A DNA stretch of 27,584 bases from NCBI GenBank assembly GCA_905221605.1, contig CAJNDS010000480.1:674855-702438 (forward strand), given 5' to 3'. The notes beneath the pieces are model-generated. The model saw only the letters and a program-made list of their open reading frames with translations, was not told where the DNA came from and searched no databases. Positions 7,146-16,548 of the stretch are shown one piece after another. The translations under genes were made by a program, and so were the position numbers. This DNA is from Symbiodinium natans. Taxonomy: Eukaryota; Sar; Dinophyceae; Suessiales; Symbiodiniaceae. How positions within the stretch are numbered: position 1 is the stretch's first letter; each line of letters starts with the position of its first letter.

Positions 7146-7240
7146 TTCATCCTCATGCACTCCCCAAGTCCTTGCCCTCAAATCGCAGCTCAACAAACCA
7201 TGATCAGCAGCACTTCGCATCTATGCAAGAATCCCGCTTG
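7146..7240 (+). CDS. Exon candidate, Ser/Gln-rich
   Basis: Acceptor GCGCGATCAG. The frame HPHALPKSLPSNRSSTNHDQ continues QHFASMQESRLAL. A GC donor at 7241 would precede the CCCTAAA array. Another frame gives QFILMHSPSPCPQIAAQQ with a stop at 7245, so the frame is uncertain. Confidence 0.3.
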
Positions 7241-7245
7241 GCACT

Positions 7246-7368
7246 CCTAAACCCTAAACCCTAAACCCCTAAACCCCGTAAAACTTAAACTATAAACCCT
7301 AAACCCTGAACCCTAAACCCTCAACCCTAAACCCTAAACCCTAAACTATAAACCCTAAACCCTAACTA
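7246..7368. repeat. CCCTAAA array, degenerate
   Basis: About fifteen units with ACTATAAA, CCCTGAA and CCCTCAA variants. Confidence 0.88.
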
Positions 7369-7447
7369 AATCAGGAGGTTGGATTGATGGGCTTGGCGGG
7401 CCTTCTCAGTTCGACACATCACGGCAACCTCCTTGAATCACTGAATT

Positions 7448-7580
7448 TGCCCTACGGGTCCATGTACCTGAATATAGTATAATACTAAACCCTAACCCTA
7501 AACCCTAAACCCGAAACCCTAAACCCTAAACCCCTTTAATTTAATTTACACGAGCTTTAGGGCCCAAATACATGCCCCCA
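7448..7580. mobile_element. Foldback element with CCCTAAA array in its loop
   Basis: Left arm GGGTCCATGTACCTGAATAT; interior six to seven CCCTAAA/CCCTAA units (7484-7530); right half GCTTTAGGGCCCAAATACATG. Same family as 3937-4024, interrupted by an array. Confidence 0.65.
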
Positions 7581-7636
7581 TCGGTAGGTGGAGCCTAGGG
7601 CCGTGCTGCTTAGTTACTGCTACAAGTTCTGTGGGT

Positions 7637-7747
7637 TTAGGGCTTAGGCTTTAGGAATTAGGGTTTAGGGCTTAGGGCTTAGGGCTTAGGGTTTAGGAAT
7701 TAGGGTTTAGGGTTTAGGAATTAGGGTTTAGGGTTTAGGGTTTAGGC
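7637..7747. repeat. TTTAGGG array with higher-order variants
   Basis: TTTAGGG, CTTAGGG and AATTAGGG units alternate; the block TTTAGGAATTAGGG recurs three times. Bases 7748-7936 have no convincing gene; GATGGGCAGCTCCAAAGTTA after TTACCAG is the only exon-like stub. Confidence 0.85.
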
Positions 7748-7936
7748 ATAGGGTTCGTGCTTTCGTGCTGTTGCGCTTCATGTTATGATTTCTTTGCTGA
7801 ACAAGAAGCTCCATGTTGTTCTGTGCGCACCTTGCTTCAACGCTTGTTCCAAATACCTTACCAGGATGGGCAGCTCCAAAGTTACAACCCCCCTAAAATA
7901 CGGTTTCTAAGCCCTCAACCTTAACCTCTCCACCCT

Positions 7937-8045
7937 CTAAACCCTAAACCCTAAACCCTAAACCCTAAACCCTAAACCCTAAACCCTAAACCCTAAACCC
8001 TAAACCCTAAACCCTAAACCCTAAACCCTAAACCCTAAACCCTAC
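7937..8045. repeat. CCCTAAA array
   Basis: About fifteen perfect units, ending about 24 bases before an exon acceptor. Confidence 0.93.
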
Positions 8046-8068
8046 CGGGTCGGAGTATGCGGGATTAG

Positions 8069-9348
8069 AAGGCCCAACGGCAACTTACGGGGCGGTGGCG
8101 TTGGGTTCCCTCAGTGGTGCTTTGGAGGTTCAGCCGAAGAGTGATCAAGCTGCGGTTATAGGACTTCAGGGTTCAAGGGGTTTGTCGGGTTTAGGGTTTA
8201 GGGTTTAGGGTTTAGGGCTTAGGGTTTGTAGGGTCTAGGTGGGTCTTTCCGGTGAAAGGGCGCCTGTAGAAGGTTTCCTTCCCCTGGCGTTAACCCCCAG
8301 ATCCCAGCCAGACCCCCAAAGTTCGAGCCGGTGCCCTGAACACTACACCCTACACCCGAAACCCAAATAAACCCTTATGGACCCGTATAGACCCTTATAA
8401 ACCGTTCTAAACCCTTTTAAATCCTTGCAAACCCTTATAAGCCCTTATAAACCCTAAACCGTAAGCTGGCGTCTGTGTGCCCTTAATTCCATGAGACCGA
8501 CAAGGCACATCTTTACAGGGTAGGCTTGAACATATGTTTTCTTAAAATTGTTATTGCATTTTATCTCCTACATACTCCTTACAAAGCCAGGAACATTTAC
8601 TTTTTTATACGGCCCCCAAACCTGCCCAAGTTTAGGTTACACGTCTTCTCTAAGCCCTAAACCCTAAACCCTAAACCCCTTTAATTTAACTTATAGGAGA
8701 TTTAGGGCCCTAAACCCTGAGGAACGAGGAGGCTCAGCTGGAGAGACTCTTCCCCAAACGCTGCCCGAGGTGGAAGTGGTGGAGAAAATCCTGCACACCC
8801 AGAACGTCTACCCTCAGTGCATCTTGTTTAGGCTTTAGGGTTTAGGGTTTAGGGTTTATGGGTTAGGGGTTAGGGTTCAGGGTTTAGGGTTTAAGGTTTA
8901 GGGTTTAGGGTTTGGGGGGCATCTTCACTGTTCTTGGCCAAGTCTTGTGCCCGCAAGTCTCCCATGCAGCTCCTCTTTTCGGATTAGGTATAGAATTTTA
9001 CAGCAGACTATCCTAAAAACAGGATAAGGGTACCCTTTTTTTGGGGTTAGGTATAGAATTATGCAGTATACTATTCCAAAAGCGTACTACATAACCTTCG
9101 GGTAGTTACTATGAAAAGGAGGTTCGAATATCTACGTGGGGTGAATCCTCTGGCACCAAAGAACCTGAAACCCTAAACCCTAAACCCTAAACCCTAAACC
9201 CTAAACCCTATATAGACCTTTTGCAAGGTATGCTCTGCCCCAATGGGGTGGGCTTTGCCGAGCACGTGCCGGCAGACAAGCACCTACGGGCGTTGTGGGA
9301 GAAGTGCCCTCAGGGCAAGAAAGTGGCCGGCGCCCAAGGGGGGTGGGG
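8069..9348 (+). CDS. Three-exon gene segment with C-x2-C / H-x5-H zinc-finger-like module
   Basis: Exons 8069-8188, 8738-8818 and 9228-9348 join in one frame. Exon 1 follows GCGGGATTAG and reads GPTATYGAVALGSLSGALEV, continuing to GSRGLS; it ends at GTCGG|GTTTAGGG. Exon 2 follows GGCTCAG and completes a split Ala codon. It reads GETLPQTLPEVEVVEKILHT then QNVYPQ, and ends at CCTCAGT with a GC donor. Exon 3 follows TTTTGCAAG; its first two bases complete TGT (Cys), giving PQ-C-MLC-PNGVGFAEH and VPADKHLRALWEK. The result matches the gene at 23708-24690 (PQ-CSFC-DRHRGYAEH, LGAEKHWKALY) at every spacing: C-x2-C-x8-H-x5-H. The rebuilt Cys rests on the GC-AG intron being right. All three exons are GC3-rich. 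Both introns carry TTTAGGG repeats at the 5' end and CCCTAAA repeats toward the 3' end. H-x5-H is typical of U1/matrin-type zinc fingers that bind nucleic acid; function here is not established. An alternative GT donor at 8826 exists for exon 2 but breaks the frame. Confidence 0.58.
8189..8228. repeat. TTTAGGG array at intron 5' end
   Basis: Five units directly from the donor GT. The intron 8189-8737 also holds weak CCCTTATAAA-like degenerate repeats (8380-8460) and a stretch reading IPARPPKFEPVP before a TGA, after AACCCCCAG near 8302. Confidence 0.88.
8655..8717. repeat. CCCTAAA array and TTTAGGGCCCTAAACCC palindrome
   Basis: Four CCCTAAA units (8655-8683), then a foldback-like AGATTTAGGGCCCTAAACCC. 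This is a small head-to-head junction. Confidence 0.8.
8829..8916. repeat. TTTAGGG array at 5' end of the 8819-9227 intron
   Basis: About twelve units with TTATGGG and TTAAGG variants starting ten bases after the GC donor. Confidence 0.88.
8977..9095. repeat. Direct repeat, about 60 bp
   Basis: GGATTAGGTATAGAATTTTA recurs as GGGTTAGGTATAGAATTATG about 65 bases later, with similar following sequence. Inside the intron 8819-9227. Confidence 0.65.
9171..9212. repeat. CCCTAAA array at 3' end of the same intron
   Basis: Six perfect units ending about 15 bases before the acceptor TTTTGCAAG. Confidence 0.9.
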
Positions 9349-9429
9349 GTTTAGGGTTTAGGGTTTAGGGTTTAGGGTTTAGGGTTTAGGGTTTAGGGTT
9401 TAGGGTTTAGGGTTTAGGGTTTAGGGTTT
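9349..9429. repeat. TTTAGGG array after exon 3
   Basis: About eleven perfect units from the donor GT. Confidence 0.93.
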
Positions 9430-9486
9430 CTGTTGCTGTGGGCTTCAAGGTGTAATGTTCACTTCATATTAACCCCCGCCCCCCAG

Positions 9487-9588
9487 GTATGGTCACAGGC
9501 CGCGGTCTCCGCAATTAAAAGCCTCTGGGCTTACCCTGACCCTTGCCTTCACCCCCAAACCCTCAAGATTGCCTTGCACAGCCTTACA
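9487..9588 (+). CDS. Exon candidate between arrays
   Basis: The C-rich tract CCCCCGCCCCCCAG is a good acceptor. The frame VWSQAAVSAIKSLWAYPDPC continues to LKIALHSLTAL. A second frame (YGHRPRSPQLKASGL) is also open. The 3' end is unclear, as the CCCTAAA array follows directly with no GT. Confidence 0.35.
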
Positions 9589-9590
9589 GC

Positions 9591-9688
9591 CCTAAACCCT
9601 AAACCCTAAACCCTAAACCCTAAACCCTAAACCCTAAACCCTAAACCCTAAACCCTAAACCCTAAACCCTAAACCCTAAACCCTAAAC
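9591..9688. repeat. CCCTAAA array
   Basis: About fourteen perfect units. Bases 9689-9791 contain CCAAGCCC-type degenerate sequence and nothing coding. Confidence 0.93.
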
Positions 9689-9790
9689 CTGACGCAGCCT
9701 CAAGGAAGGGCCAAAGCCGAACCCCAAGCCCCAAGCCCTGCAAGCCCTTAGCGCTCTTTAACCGGCTTTGGCCAGAAGGATTGTGCAAAT

Positions 9791-9791
<1 letters not shown>

Positions 9792-9823
<32 letters not shown>

Positions 9824-9852
9824 CGGGGGGGGGGGGGGGGGGGGTGGGGGGG

Positions 9853-9937
<85 letters not shown>

Positions 9938-9941
9938 CGGG

Positions 9942-9984
<43 letters not shown>
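9792..9984. other. Near-pure poly-G tract adjoining the gap
   Basis: About 190 bases of G with a few C, T and A interruptions, running straight into the N gap. Poly-Gly and poly-Pro reading frames here are meaningless. This may be a real homopurine tract or a two-colour-chemistry artefact. Confidence 0.85.
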
Positions 9985-10084
9985 NNNNNNNNNNNNNNNN
10001 NNNNNNNNNNNNNNNNNNNNNNNNNNNNNNNNNNNNNNNNNNNNNNNNNNNNNNNNNNNNNNNNNNNNNNNNNNNNNNNNNNNN
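9985..10084. other. Assembly gap, exactly 100 N
   Basis: One hundred N, the usual placeholder for a gap of unknown size. Sequence character changes completely across it. Confidence 0.99.
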
Positions 10085-10335
10085 GAGAGCTGAGAGCTGA
10101 GAGCTGAGAGCTGAGAGCTGAGAGCTGAGAGCTGAGAGCTGAGAGCTGAGAGCAGAGAGCAGAGAGCAGAGAGTAGAGAGCAGAGAGCAGAGAGCAGAGA
10201 GCAGAGAGCAGAGAGCAGAGAGCAGAGAGCAGAGAGCAGAGAGCAGAGAGCAGAGAGCAGAGAGAAGAGAGAAGAGAGAAGAGAGAAGAGAGAAGAGAGA
10301 AGAGAGAAGAGAGAAGGGAGAAGGGAGAAGGGAGA
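10085..10335. repeat. Heptamer array GAGAGCT, then GAGAGCA, then GAGAGAA
   Basis: A 7-bp tandem repeat that changes in blocks: about ten GAGAGCT, sixteen GAGAGCA, then about ten GAGAGAA/GGGAGAA units. The period equals that of the telomere-like repeat, but the sequence is unrelated. Confidence 0.9.
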
Positions 10336-11040
10336 AAAGGAAGGATAAAGGTAGGAGATGATTTTTCCTTGCGTGTTCATGTTGCTACTCTGCATGAAGA
10401 GAGCTGAACAAGATCGAGAAGCGAGGAGCGGGAGTTTCTTCTTCTTCCTCTTATGTATCCGTTGTTTTTTCAAGCATTCCTACTGTTTCGCTTCTACTGT
10501 GTCTTCCTCTCTCGCTGACTGAGACAAGATTCTTAAGATCAAGGACAGCGAAAGGGACAGGTAAACCTTTGTCGCCTATCTTTTCTGTCCCTTTGAATCT
10601 CCTCAAACCATGAACAGAAGACATAGGCACGCAGGAGAGAAAGAAGGCGCATGAGAGCCAACACAGGAAATCAACCCAACATGTCTTATTTTGCCAGTAA
10701 GAAATGAGAAGCACCCGTGCGAGCTCCTTGTCGTTTTCTCCCAGTTGCCTCTTCATGTCTTCTTGTGTATTCATGTTTTCGTCTGCAAAACAAGAGCCAA
10801 AGCATACGAAAAAAGCGAGGAGGATGAACTTCTTCCCCGTCTCTCTCAATAACATAAGAGAGAAGCACTCTGGTCCATTCTTTGCTGTTTTCCTCCTACA
10901 ATCTCTTCCTCTCTCGCTGAACAAAAAAGAAAAGAGCAAGGGCCAGCAAGGGCAACGAAAAGAGACAAGAAAAACTCCTTCCTCCTTTTTTAGCAGTTCC
11001 CTTGAATTTCCTAAACGCAAAAGAACAGAAGACCTGGGAA

Positions 11041-11043
11041 CGC

Positions 11044-11079
<36 letters not shown>

Positions 11080-11127
11080 AAAGAGAGAAAGCAAAGAGAG
11101 AAAGCAAAGAGAGAAAGCAAAAGAGAG
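11041..11127. repeat. (GA)n and 13-bp tandem repeat
   Basis: About fifteen GA units, then four copies of GAGAGAAAGCAAA. Confidence 0.88.
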
Positions 11128-11296
11128 GGTGTAAGGGCTCTCAGCCCTGCTCTACGGGGGGGCGGGGGCTCCCTTCTTGCCACGAACAAAACAATCCATC
11201 CTTCCTTCTTTCCCGCCCGTTAGCTTCTCTTTTCCTTGTCCTCTTGTGTATCCAGTTGTCACGGGTTTAAGAAAAGAACAAAGAAGCCAGACAGAG

Positions 11297-11298
11297 AC

Positions 11299-11343
<45 letters not shown>

Positions 11344-11466
11344 GAGAAGAAGAGAAGAGGAGAAGAAGAGAAGAGGAGAAGAAGAGAAGAGGAGAAGAGG
11401 AGAAGAAGAGAAGAGGAGAAGAAGAGAAGAGGAGAAGAAGAGAAGAGAAGAGAAGAGTAGCGAAGC
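11297..11466. repeat. (GA)n then GAAGAAGAGAAGAGGA array
   Basis: Pure purine on the + strand for about 160 bases. Confidence 0.88.
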
Positions 11467-12297
11467 GACTTGAAGAGAAGAGAAGAGAGAAGGGAGCGAG
11501 ATTTGTGTGTGTGTTCTTGCATGTTCAGTTCCCCCACTGTAAGAACAAACTGAACAAAGAGGGAAACTAAAGAGGAGGGATGCTGAAAGTAGTGAATGAG
11601 CCTCAATGGGAAAAGGTACAAGAAAATGCAGGGAAGAGAGCTTGTCTCACTCCATTTCATCTCCATTCTCCTCTTTTGCCTGTAGCGAGACCGAAGGAAA
11701 AGGAAAGTGCCCGCCCTTCCATTCCTTTCTGAGACGAGTAAAAACATAGAAGGAATAGGAAGAGGGCAGGGGTAGAATTGAAGAGAGAAGAGAGCGATGG
11801 AAAAGCAATGAAAACAGAATTGTCTTGTCTGTCTACGCAACGCCCCCTTCTTCTCATCGTGTATTCTTTTGTCTTCGATGTGTGCGTTGTGTTCCGCTTC
11901 TCCTTTTCAAGAAGATAGCGTATCCATTGTTCTCAACAAGATAAGAGAGAAGCGCTCTTGTCCATTCTTTGTTGTTTTCCTCCTACAGTCTCTTCCTCTC
12001 TCGCTGAATGAGAAAAGAAAAGAGCAAGGGCAACGAAAAGAGACAAGAAAAACTCCTTCCTCCTTTTTTAGCAGTTCCCTTGAATTTCCTAAACGCAAAA
12101 GAACAGAAGACATAGGAAACACAAGAGAGAAAGAAGGCAAAAAGAAGAGTGCAATGGAATTCAGCCCTGCCCTGAGGGAGCCTCCCTTCTTGCCACCAAC
12201 AAAACGATGCATCCTTCCGTCTTTTCTCGTCCATTTGCTTCTCTTGTCCATGTCTTCTTGTGTGTTCATTCATTTGTCTTGTGAAAAGAAAGAACAA

Positions 12298-12300
<3 letters not shown>

Positions 12301-12356
<56 letters not shown>

Positions 12357-12912
12357 GAGAGAGGGGGAGAGAGAGAGAGGAAGAGAGAGACAGGGAGATA
12401 GAGGGGGGGGGCGGGGAGGGGGGGAGGGGGAGAGGGGGGAGAGGGGGAGAGGGGGAGGGGGGAGAGGGGGAGAGGGGAGAGGGGGGAGAGGGGGAGAGGG
12501 GGAGAGGTGGGAGAGGGGTGGGGGGAGGAGGGGCTGAGAGGGGGGGGATGAGTGGGAGAGGGGGAGAGGGGGAGAGGGGAGAGGGGGAGAGGGGGGACAG
12601 GGGGGAGGGGGAGAGGGGGGACAGGGGGAGCGGGGAGAGGGGGAGGAGGTGAGATGGGGGATAGAGGGGGAGAGGGGGAGAGGGGAGAGGGGGGAGAGGG
12701 TGAGAGGGAGAGGGGGAGAGGGGAGGAGGGGGGGAGAGGGGGGAGAGGGAGGGAGAGGGGGGGTAGAGGGGGGAGAGGGAGGGAGAGGGGGGAAGAGGGG
12801 GGAGGAGGGGGGGAGGGGGGAGAGGGGGGAGAGGGGGGAGAGGGAGGGAGAGGGGGAGAGGGGGGGAGAGGGGGGAGAGGGGGAGAGGGGGAGAGGGGGA
12901 GAGGGAGAGCGA
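12301..12912. repeat. Polypurine tract, GA then GGGGGAGA array
   Basis: Over 600 bases almost without pyrimidine: (GA)n to about 12360, then variable GGGGAGAGGGGGAGA units. Potential triplex- or quadruplex-forming DNA. Arg/Gly- and Pro/Leu-rich frames here are composition artefacts. Confidence 0.92.
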
Positions 12913-13659
12913 GCGAAGAGAGCAGGGAGAGGATGATGGTATCGAGATCGGGGTGTGCTCTTGCATGTTCAGTTCCTCCCTGTAAGAACAGAGTGAACAA
13001 AGAGGGAATAAAGAGGACGGAGAATGAAAGTAGTGAGTGGTTTTGGTTTGCCTTGTATATGTGAATGTCTTTCTGTAAGGAGAGAGCGACAGCAGGGGAA
13101 AAGAAACCCGAGGACGGATGAACGTAGTGACTGAAATTTGTTTGCCTTGTGTTTTTATTTGTCTTTGTGTAAGGAGAGAGCCAAAGAACAGGGAGAAGAG
13201 GGAGAAGGAATTTCTTCCCCCTGTTGTTTGCCCGATCCTCACAAAAAGAGAACAGCGAAGCACTCTTGTCATGTCCTTGTTGCGTCGCTCTCTCATTTTG
13301 GCAGCGAGCCAAAGACTGTCGCCTTCCCTGCCTTCTCGTCAGTTAATCTTCTTGCATTTCAATTTTCGCGTGTGTAAGAGCAAAAGTGAACAGAAGAAAG
13401 ACGACAAGGCATGAAGGTAGTGAGATTGACTCCTCATCTTCTTACGTTTTACTCTTCTCCGTTGTAAGAACACGGCAAAGAAGAGGCTGAAGAAGTGAGA
13501 GGGAGTGTGAAAACCTTTTGTCGACCTATTCCCTTCAATCTGCTCGAAGAGAAGACGGAACACATGACGTCGGAGCACGAGAAAGAAGGCAGCAGTGGGA
13601 GAATAATTGGACTCAAGCCTGCTCTAGGGAGAGAGAGCGGAGAGGGGAGAGGAGAGAGG

Positions 13660-13785
13660 AGCGAGGAGCGAGGAGCGAGGAGAGAGAAGAGAGAAGAGAG
13701 AAGAGAGAAGAGAGAAGAGAGAAGAGAGAAGAGAGAAGAGAGAAGAGAGAGAGAAGAGAGAAGAGAGAAGAGAGAAGAGAGAAAG
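13660..13785. repeat. GAGCGAG and GAGAGAA heptamer arrays
   Basis: Three GAGCGAG units then about fourteen GAGAGAA units, the same 7-bp class as 10263-10335. Confidence 0.88.
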
Positions 13786-15037
13786 AGATGAGATGTTTCC
13801 TTGCGTGTTCATGTTTTTACTTCCCAGGATCAGAGCTGAACAGATCTAGAGGAGAGGAGAGGGAGTTTCTTCTTTTCCGCTTATTTATCCGTTGTTTCTC
13901 AAGAAAACAGAGAGAGATGCACTCTTGTCCAGTACTGTGCCTTCCTCTCTGGCTGACTGAGAAAAGACAAGATCAAGGACATCAAAGGGACAGGGAAACC
14001 AATCTATCCCTAAAAAAGGAACAGAAGACATAGGATCGCAGGCAAATGAGAGCGAACACGGGAAATCAACCCTGCTCCAGGGAAGAGGGAGCCTCCTTCT
14101 GCAACGGACAAAACAAAGCTTTCTTCCCTTTCTCTTAGCACTCTTGTCAGTTCCATGCACTTTTCTTTCTCTTGTCTGTTCCTGGCCCCTTCTTCTTGTA
14201 TAAAAGTTCTTCTCCCCTGCAAGAAAACAGCCAGAGCGGAGAATCGGAGAGGAGGGGGAGTCTCTTCCCAGTCTTATGTACCCAGTCTTCTCAATAAGAA
14301 AAAAGAGAGAGGAGCACTCTTGTCCAGCTTCCCTCCTACTGTGTCTTCCTCTCTCGCTGACTGAGAAAAGACAAGATCAAGGACAGCGCAGGGGTTTTTT
14401 CGTTTATCTATCCCTTTGAATCTCCTCAAAAAAAGGAACAGAAGACATAGGAGCGCAGGAGAGAAAGAAGGCAAACGGGAGCGAACACGGGAAATCAACC
14501 CTGCTCCACGGGGAGAGGGAGCCCCCTTTCTGCAACGGACAAAACAAAGCTTCTTGTTTTCACTCTCTTTCCCTCGGTTTTTGTCAAAAAGAGAAGAGAG
14601 AAGCACTCTTGTCAGCTCCTTGCACTTTCTCTCTGGTGTCTGTTCCTGGTTCCTCTTCTTATACAAAAGTTCTTCTCCTCTGCAAGATAAGAGCCAAAGC
14701 AGAGATTCAGACAGGAGGGGAGTCTCTTCTCAGTCTTATGTGCCCAGTCATCTCAATAAGAAAAGAGAGAGAAGCATTCTTGCCCATGCGTTGTTGTTTC
14801 CCTTCTACTGTCCATTCCTCTCTCGCAGAGTGCAGACTGAGAAAAGACAAGATTAATTCAGGACAGCCAAAGGGGAAAGGGAAACCTTATTTGTCCTCTT
14901 TAGTAGCTTAGCACTTCCCTTGAATACCTACAATCGACAAAATTGGAGACATAGGAACAAGGGACAGAAAGAAAACAAAAGAGATGGTATAAGGGAACTC
15001 AGCCGCTGCAGGGGAGGAGGTCCCTTCTTGCAACGAA

Positions 15038-15339
15038 CGTGGCGATTTTGCGAAAGGCTGAAAGTTAATGGTCTACCTGCTTTAGTCGGGGCCCCTCTAC
15101 TAAGTCATTTTGGCTGGGCTATTCAAGTGGCTGGCCTGCAACCCAACCATTTGGTCTCTGACACTGCTCCTGCCTGTCCGAAACGTGTTGCCTTGCCTTT
15201 TGCTTGCGGCCTCTTTGCTGCCGTTGCATTTCGACCCACAGTGTGCCATTGTGCGAAGCTGCACGCCCGCTCTCCCATCAGAAATCGTTCGAGTCGCATA
15301 GATGAGCTTGAAAAGAAAACCCTAGACACTTCACCGTAA
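15038..15339 (+). CDS. Coding-like fragment, unidentified
   Basis: At the edge of the satellite block the sequence loses its purine bias and one + frame is open to a TAA/TGA-bounded end at 15339. It reads WRFCERLKVNGLPALVGAPL, then a hydrophobic Ala-rich middle (FACGLFAAVAF) and a charged tail (SSRIDELEKKTLD). The minus strand is also open over 15123-15329 (RLERFLMGERACSFAQW), so coding strand is not certain. It may be a transposon remnant or an exon. No family recognised. Confidence 0.33.
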
Positions 15340-16015
15340 ACCCTACACGTGAAACCCTAAATGCTCCACAAGGGGCGGGTCCCTATAGGGTTTCAGGTTT
15401 GTAGTCCCCACACCTTGAAGCCTTATAGGGTTTATTGTTCAACCATGAACCCCAGACCTTTCAGATTCACCGTGTATTTAACAACAAGAATGTTTCACAG
15501 TAATTTTCGTTCGAGCACCTGTCCCAACAATAGGTTAGTTGGAGGGTATATCGTTGTTATTCCGTTTTGCGGGGCGTTCGCGTGCACGGGGCATGAAGGG
15601 CATGAACTCGCATGCACGGGCATGAATTCAAAAAATGAAGTATCTGCTCACAGTATTCTCGTGATACCGTGTCCGAATGTTTCATAATCTTTTTAAAAAA
15701 CAACCTATCCCAAGAATAGGTTCCCACGGCGTCCTCTCCCCTAGAGCTTAGGGGTAGGTCTTTGGGGTTCAGTGCGAAAGAAACACACGGTGTAGTCTCT
15801 CTGTTTCGCCTCTAGGGAGGTAGGTAGGCTCTTGTTTTATTATATTTCTTGTTTTTCGGGCTTAGGGTTTAGGGTTAGGGTTTAGTGTTGGGGTTTTGAA
15901 GCAGTCTTCAGAGGAGCGTGATGGCCCTATTCGATAACTCTGTTAATCGTAGCAGTAGTATAGGCTAGTATGAAAACAAAGAAAGAGGTCAAATCATACA
16001 TAAAGGTTCCTGCCT
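15340..16015. other. No gene seen; few telomere-like units
   Basis: Degenerate CCCTAAA at 15335-15362 and one TTTAGGG array at 15859-15893. A direct repeat of CCTATCCCAAGAATAGGTT / CTGTCCCAACAATAGGTTAG occurs near 15520 and 15702. GCATGAAGGGCATGAACTCG / GCATGCACGGGCATGAATTC lies near 15592-15627. Confidence 0.55.
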
Positions 16016-16052
16016 CATATATATATATATATATACATACATACTTGTACAT

Positions 16053-16086
<34 letters not shown>

Positions 16087-16165
16087 GCATATGTACAGAC
16101 TAACATATACATGTATATGTACATATGCCTATATGTATATATATATATATATACACGTATAGTGT
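16016..16165. repeat. TA and CA microsatellites
   Basis: (TA)n, (AC)n and TATG/CATA-type runs; Tyr/Ile-rich frames here are composition artefacts. Confidence 0.9.
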
Positions 16166-16276
16166 ATCGTTTGCGCTCTGCCCCCAGAGGTCCGGGATGC
16201 AATCGAATAATTCCAGTTCAAACTGCCTGTCCCAATCAAAAAACATCTTTTTGGTCCACTCAACAAGACTTTCTCG

Positions 16277-16350
16277 AAGGAAAGTTAAGGAAAGTTAAGG
16301 AAAGTTAAGGAAAGTTAAGGAAAGTTAAGGAAAGGGAAGGGAAGGGAAGG
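16277..16350. repeat. Minisatellite GGAAAGTTAA
   Basis: Five to six perfect 10-bp units, then GGGAA units. Bases 16351-16548 hold no supported feature. Confidence 0.9.
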
Positions 16351-16548
16351 GAGTGAAGGGGAGCAAGCAAAGGAAGCCGAAAGAAATAAGGGAACGCAGA
16401 AGAGAGCAAAGACGCAAATGCAATTCTCATTGAGCCTTCTGAACATCTCATTGATTTTATTGTGAAATCTCCAAGATCATCTCAAAACCATGCTCTTAAT
16501 TCTTGAGTGGCTGTATCACACCCAGAAGTTGACTTTTCTGGACAAGAG

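Larger units (their letters stand above)
10340..15037. repeat. Mid-repetitive satellite block, degenerate units of about 400-500 bp
   Basis: Several motifs recur in the same order. AACAGAAGACATAGG is found near 10614, 11024, 12103, 14022 and 14438, with weaker copies near 13555 and 14945. GAGAAGCACTCTTGTCC is found near 10861, 11947, 13257, 13914, 14310, 14597 and 14770. TCTTCCTCTCTCGCTGA follows the second motif, and CTTGTGTATTCATG-type blocks follow further on. The long copies 10860-11050 and 11945-12130 are nearly identical for over 150 bases. GA-rich simple repeats separate the copies. Reading frames across it are Ser/Leu- or Arg/Glu-rich by composition, not genes. No telomere-like heptamers occur inside. 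Confidence 0.8.

Noticed and set aside
1-9690. A rule that every exon lies between CCCTAAA on its left and TTTAGGG on its right
   Set aside because: About a dozen islands fit, but others (for example 3349-3489, 4274-4354, 23484-23593) do not, so only the intron-end pattern is reported. The pattern is also symmetric under reverse complement and gives no strand information.
9748-10473. Long reading frames with poly-Pro, poly-Gly and Ser/Leu repeats around the gap
   Set aside because: They arise from poly-G, the N gap and GAGAGCA-type arrays; no sequence outside the repeats is protein-like.
10704-11270. 188-codon plus-strand frame and the overlapping 218-codon minus-strand frame at 10451-11107
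   Set aside because: Both cross copies of the mid-repetitive unit. The corresponding frames in other copies (11869-12537, 14416-14856) are not conserved in sequence or length, as would be expected of a gene.
11983-13312. Minus-strand frames of 437 and 348 codons rich in Pro, Ser and Leu, and Arg/Glu/Gly frames on the plus strand
   Set aside because: These are translations of polypurine/polypyrimidine repeats, open in several frames at once. Stops are absent because of base composition, not selection.
15927-16308. Tyr/Ile-rich frames, including similar ones at 22797-23003 and 23886-24146
   Set aside because: They are derived from TA and CA microsatellites; possible membrane segments there are artefacts.
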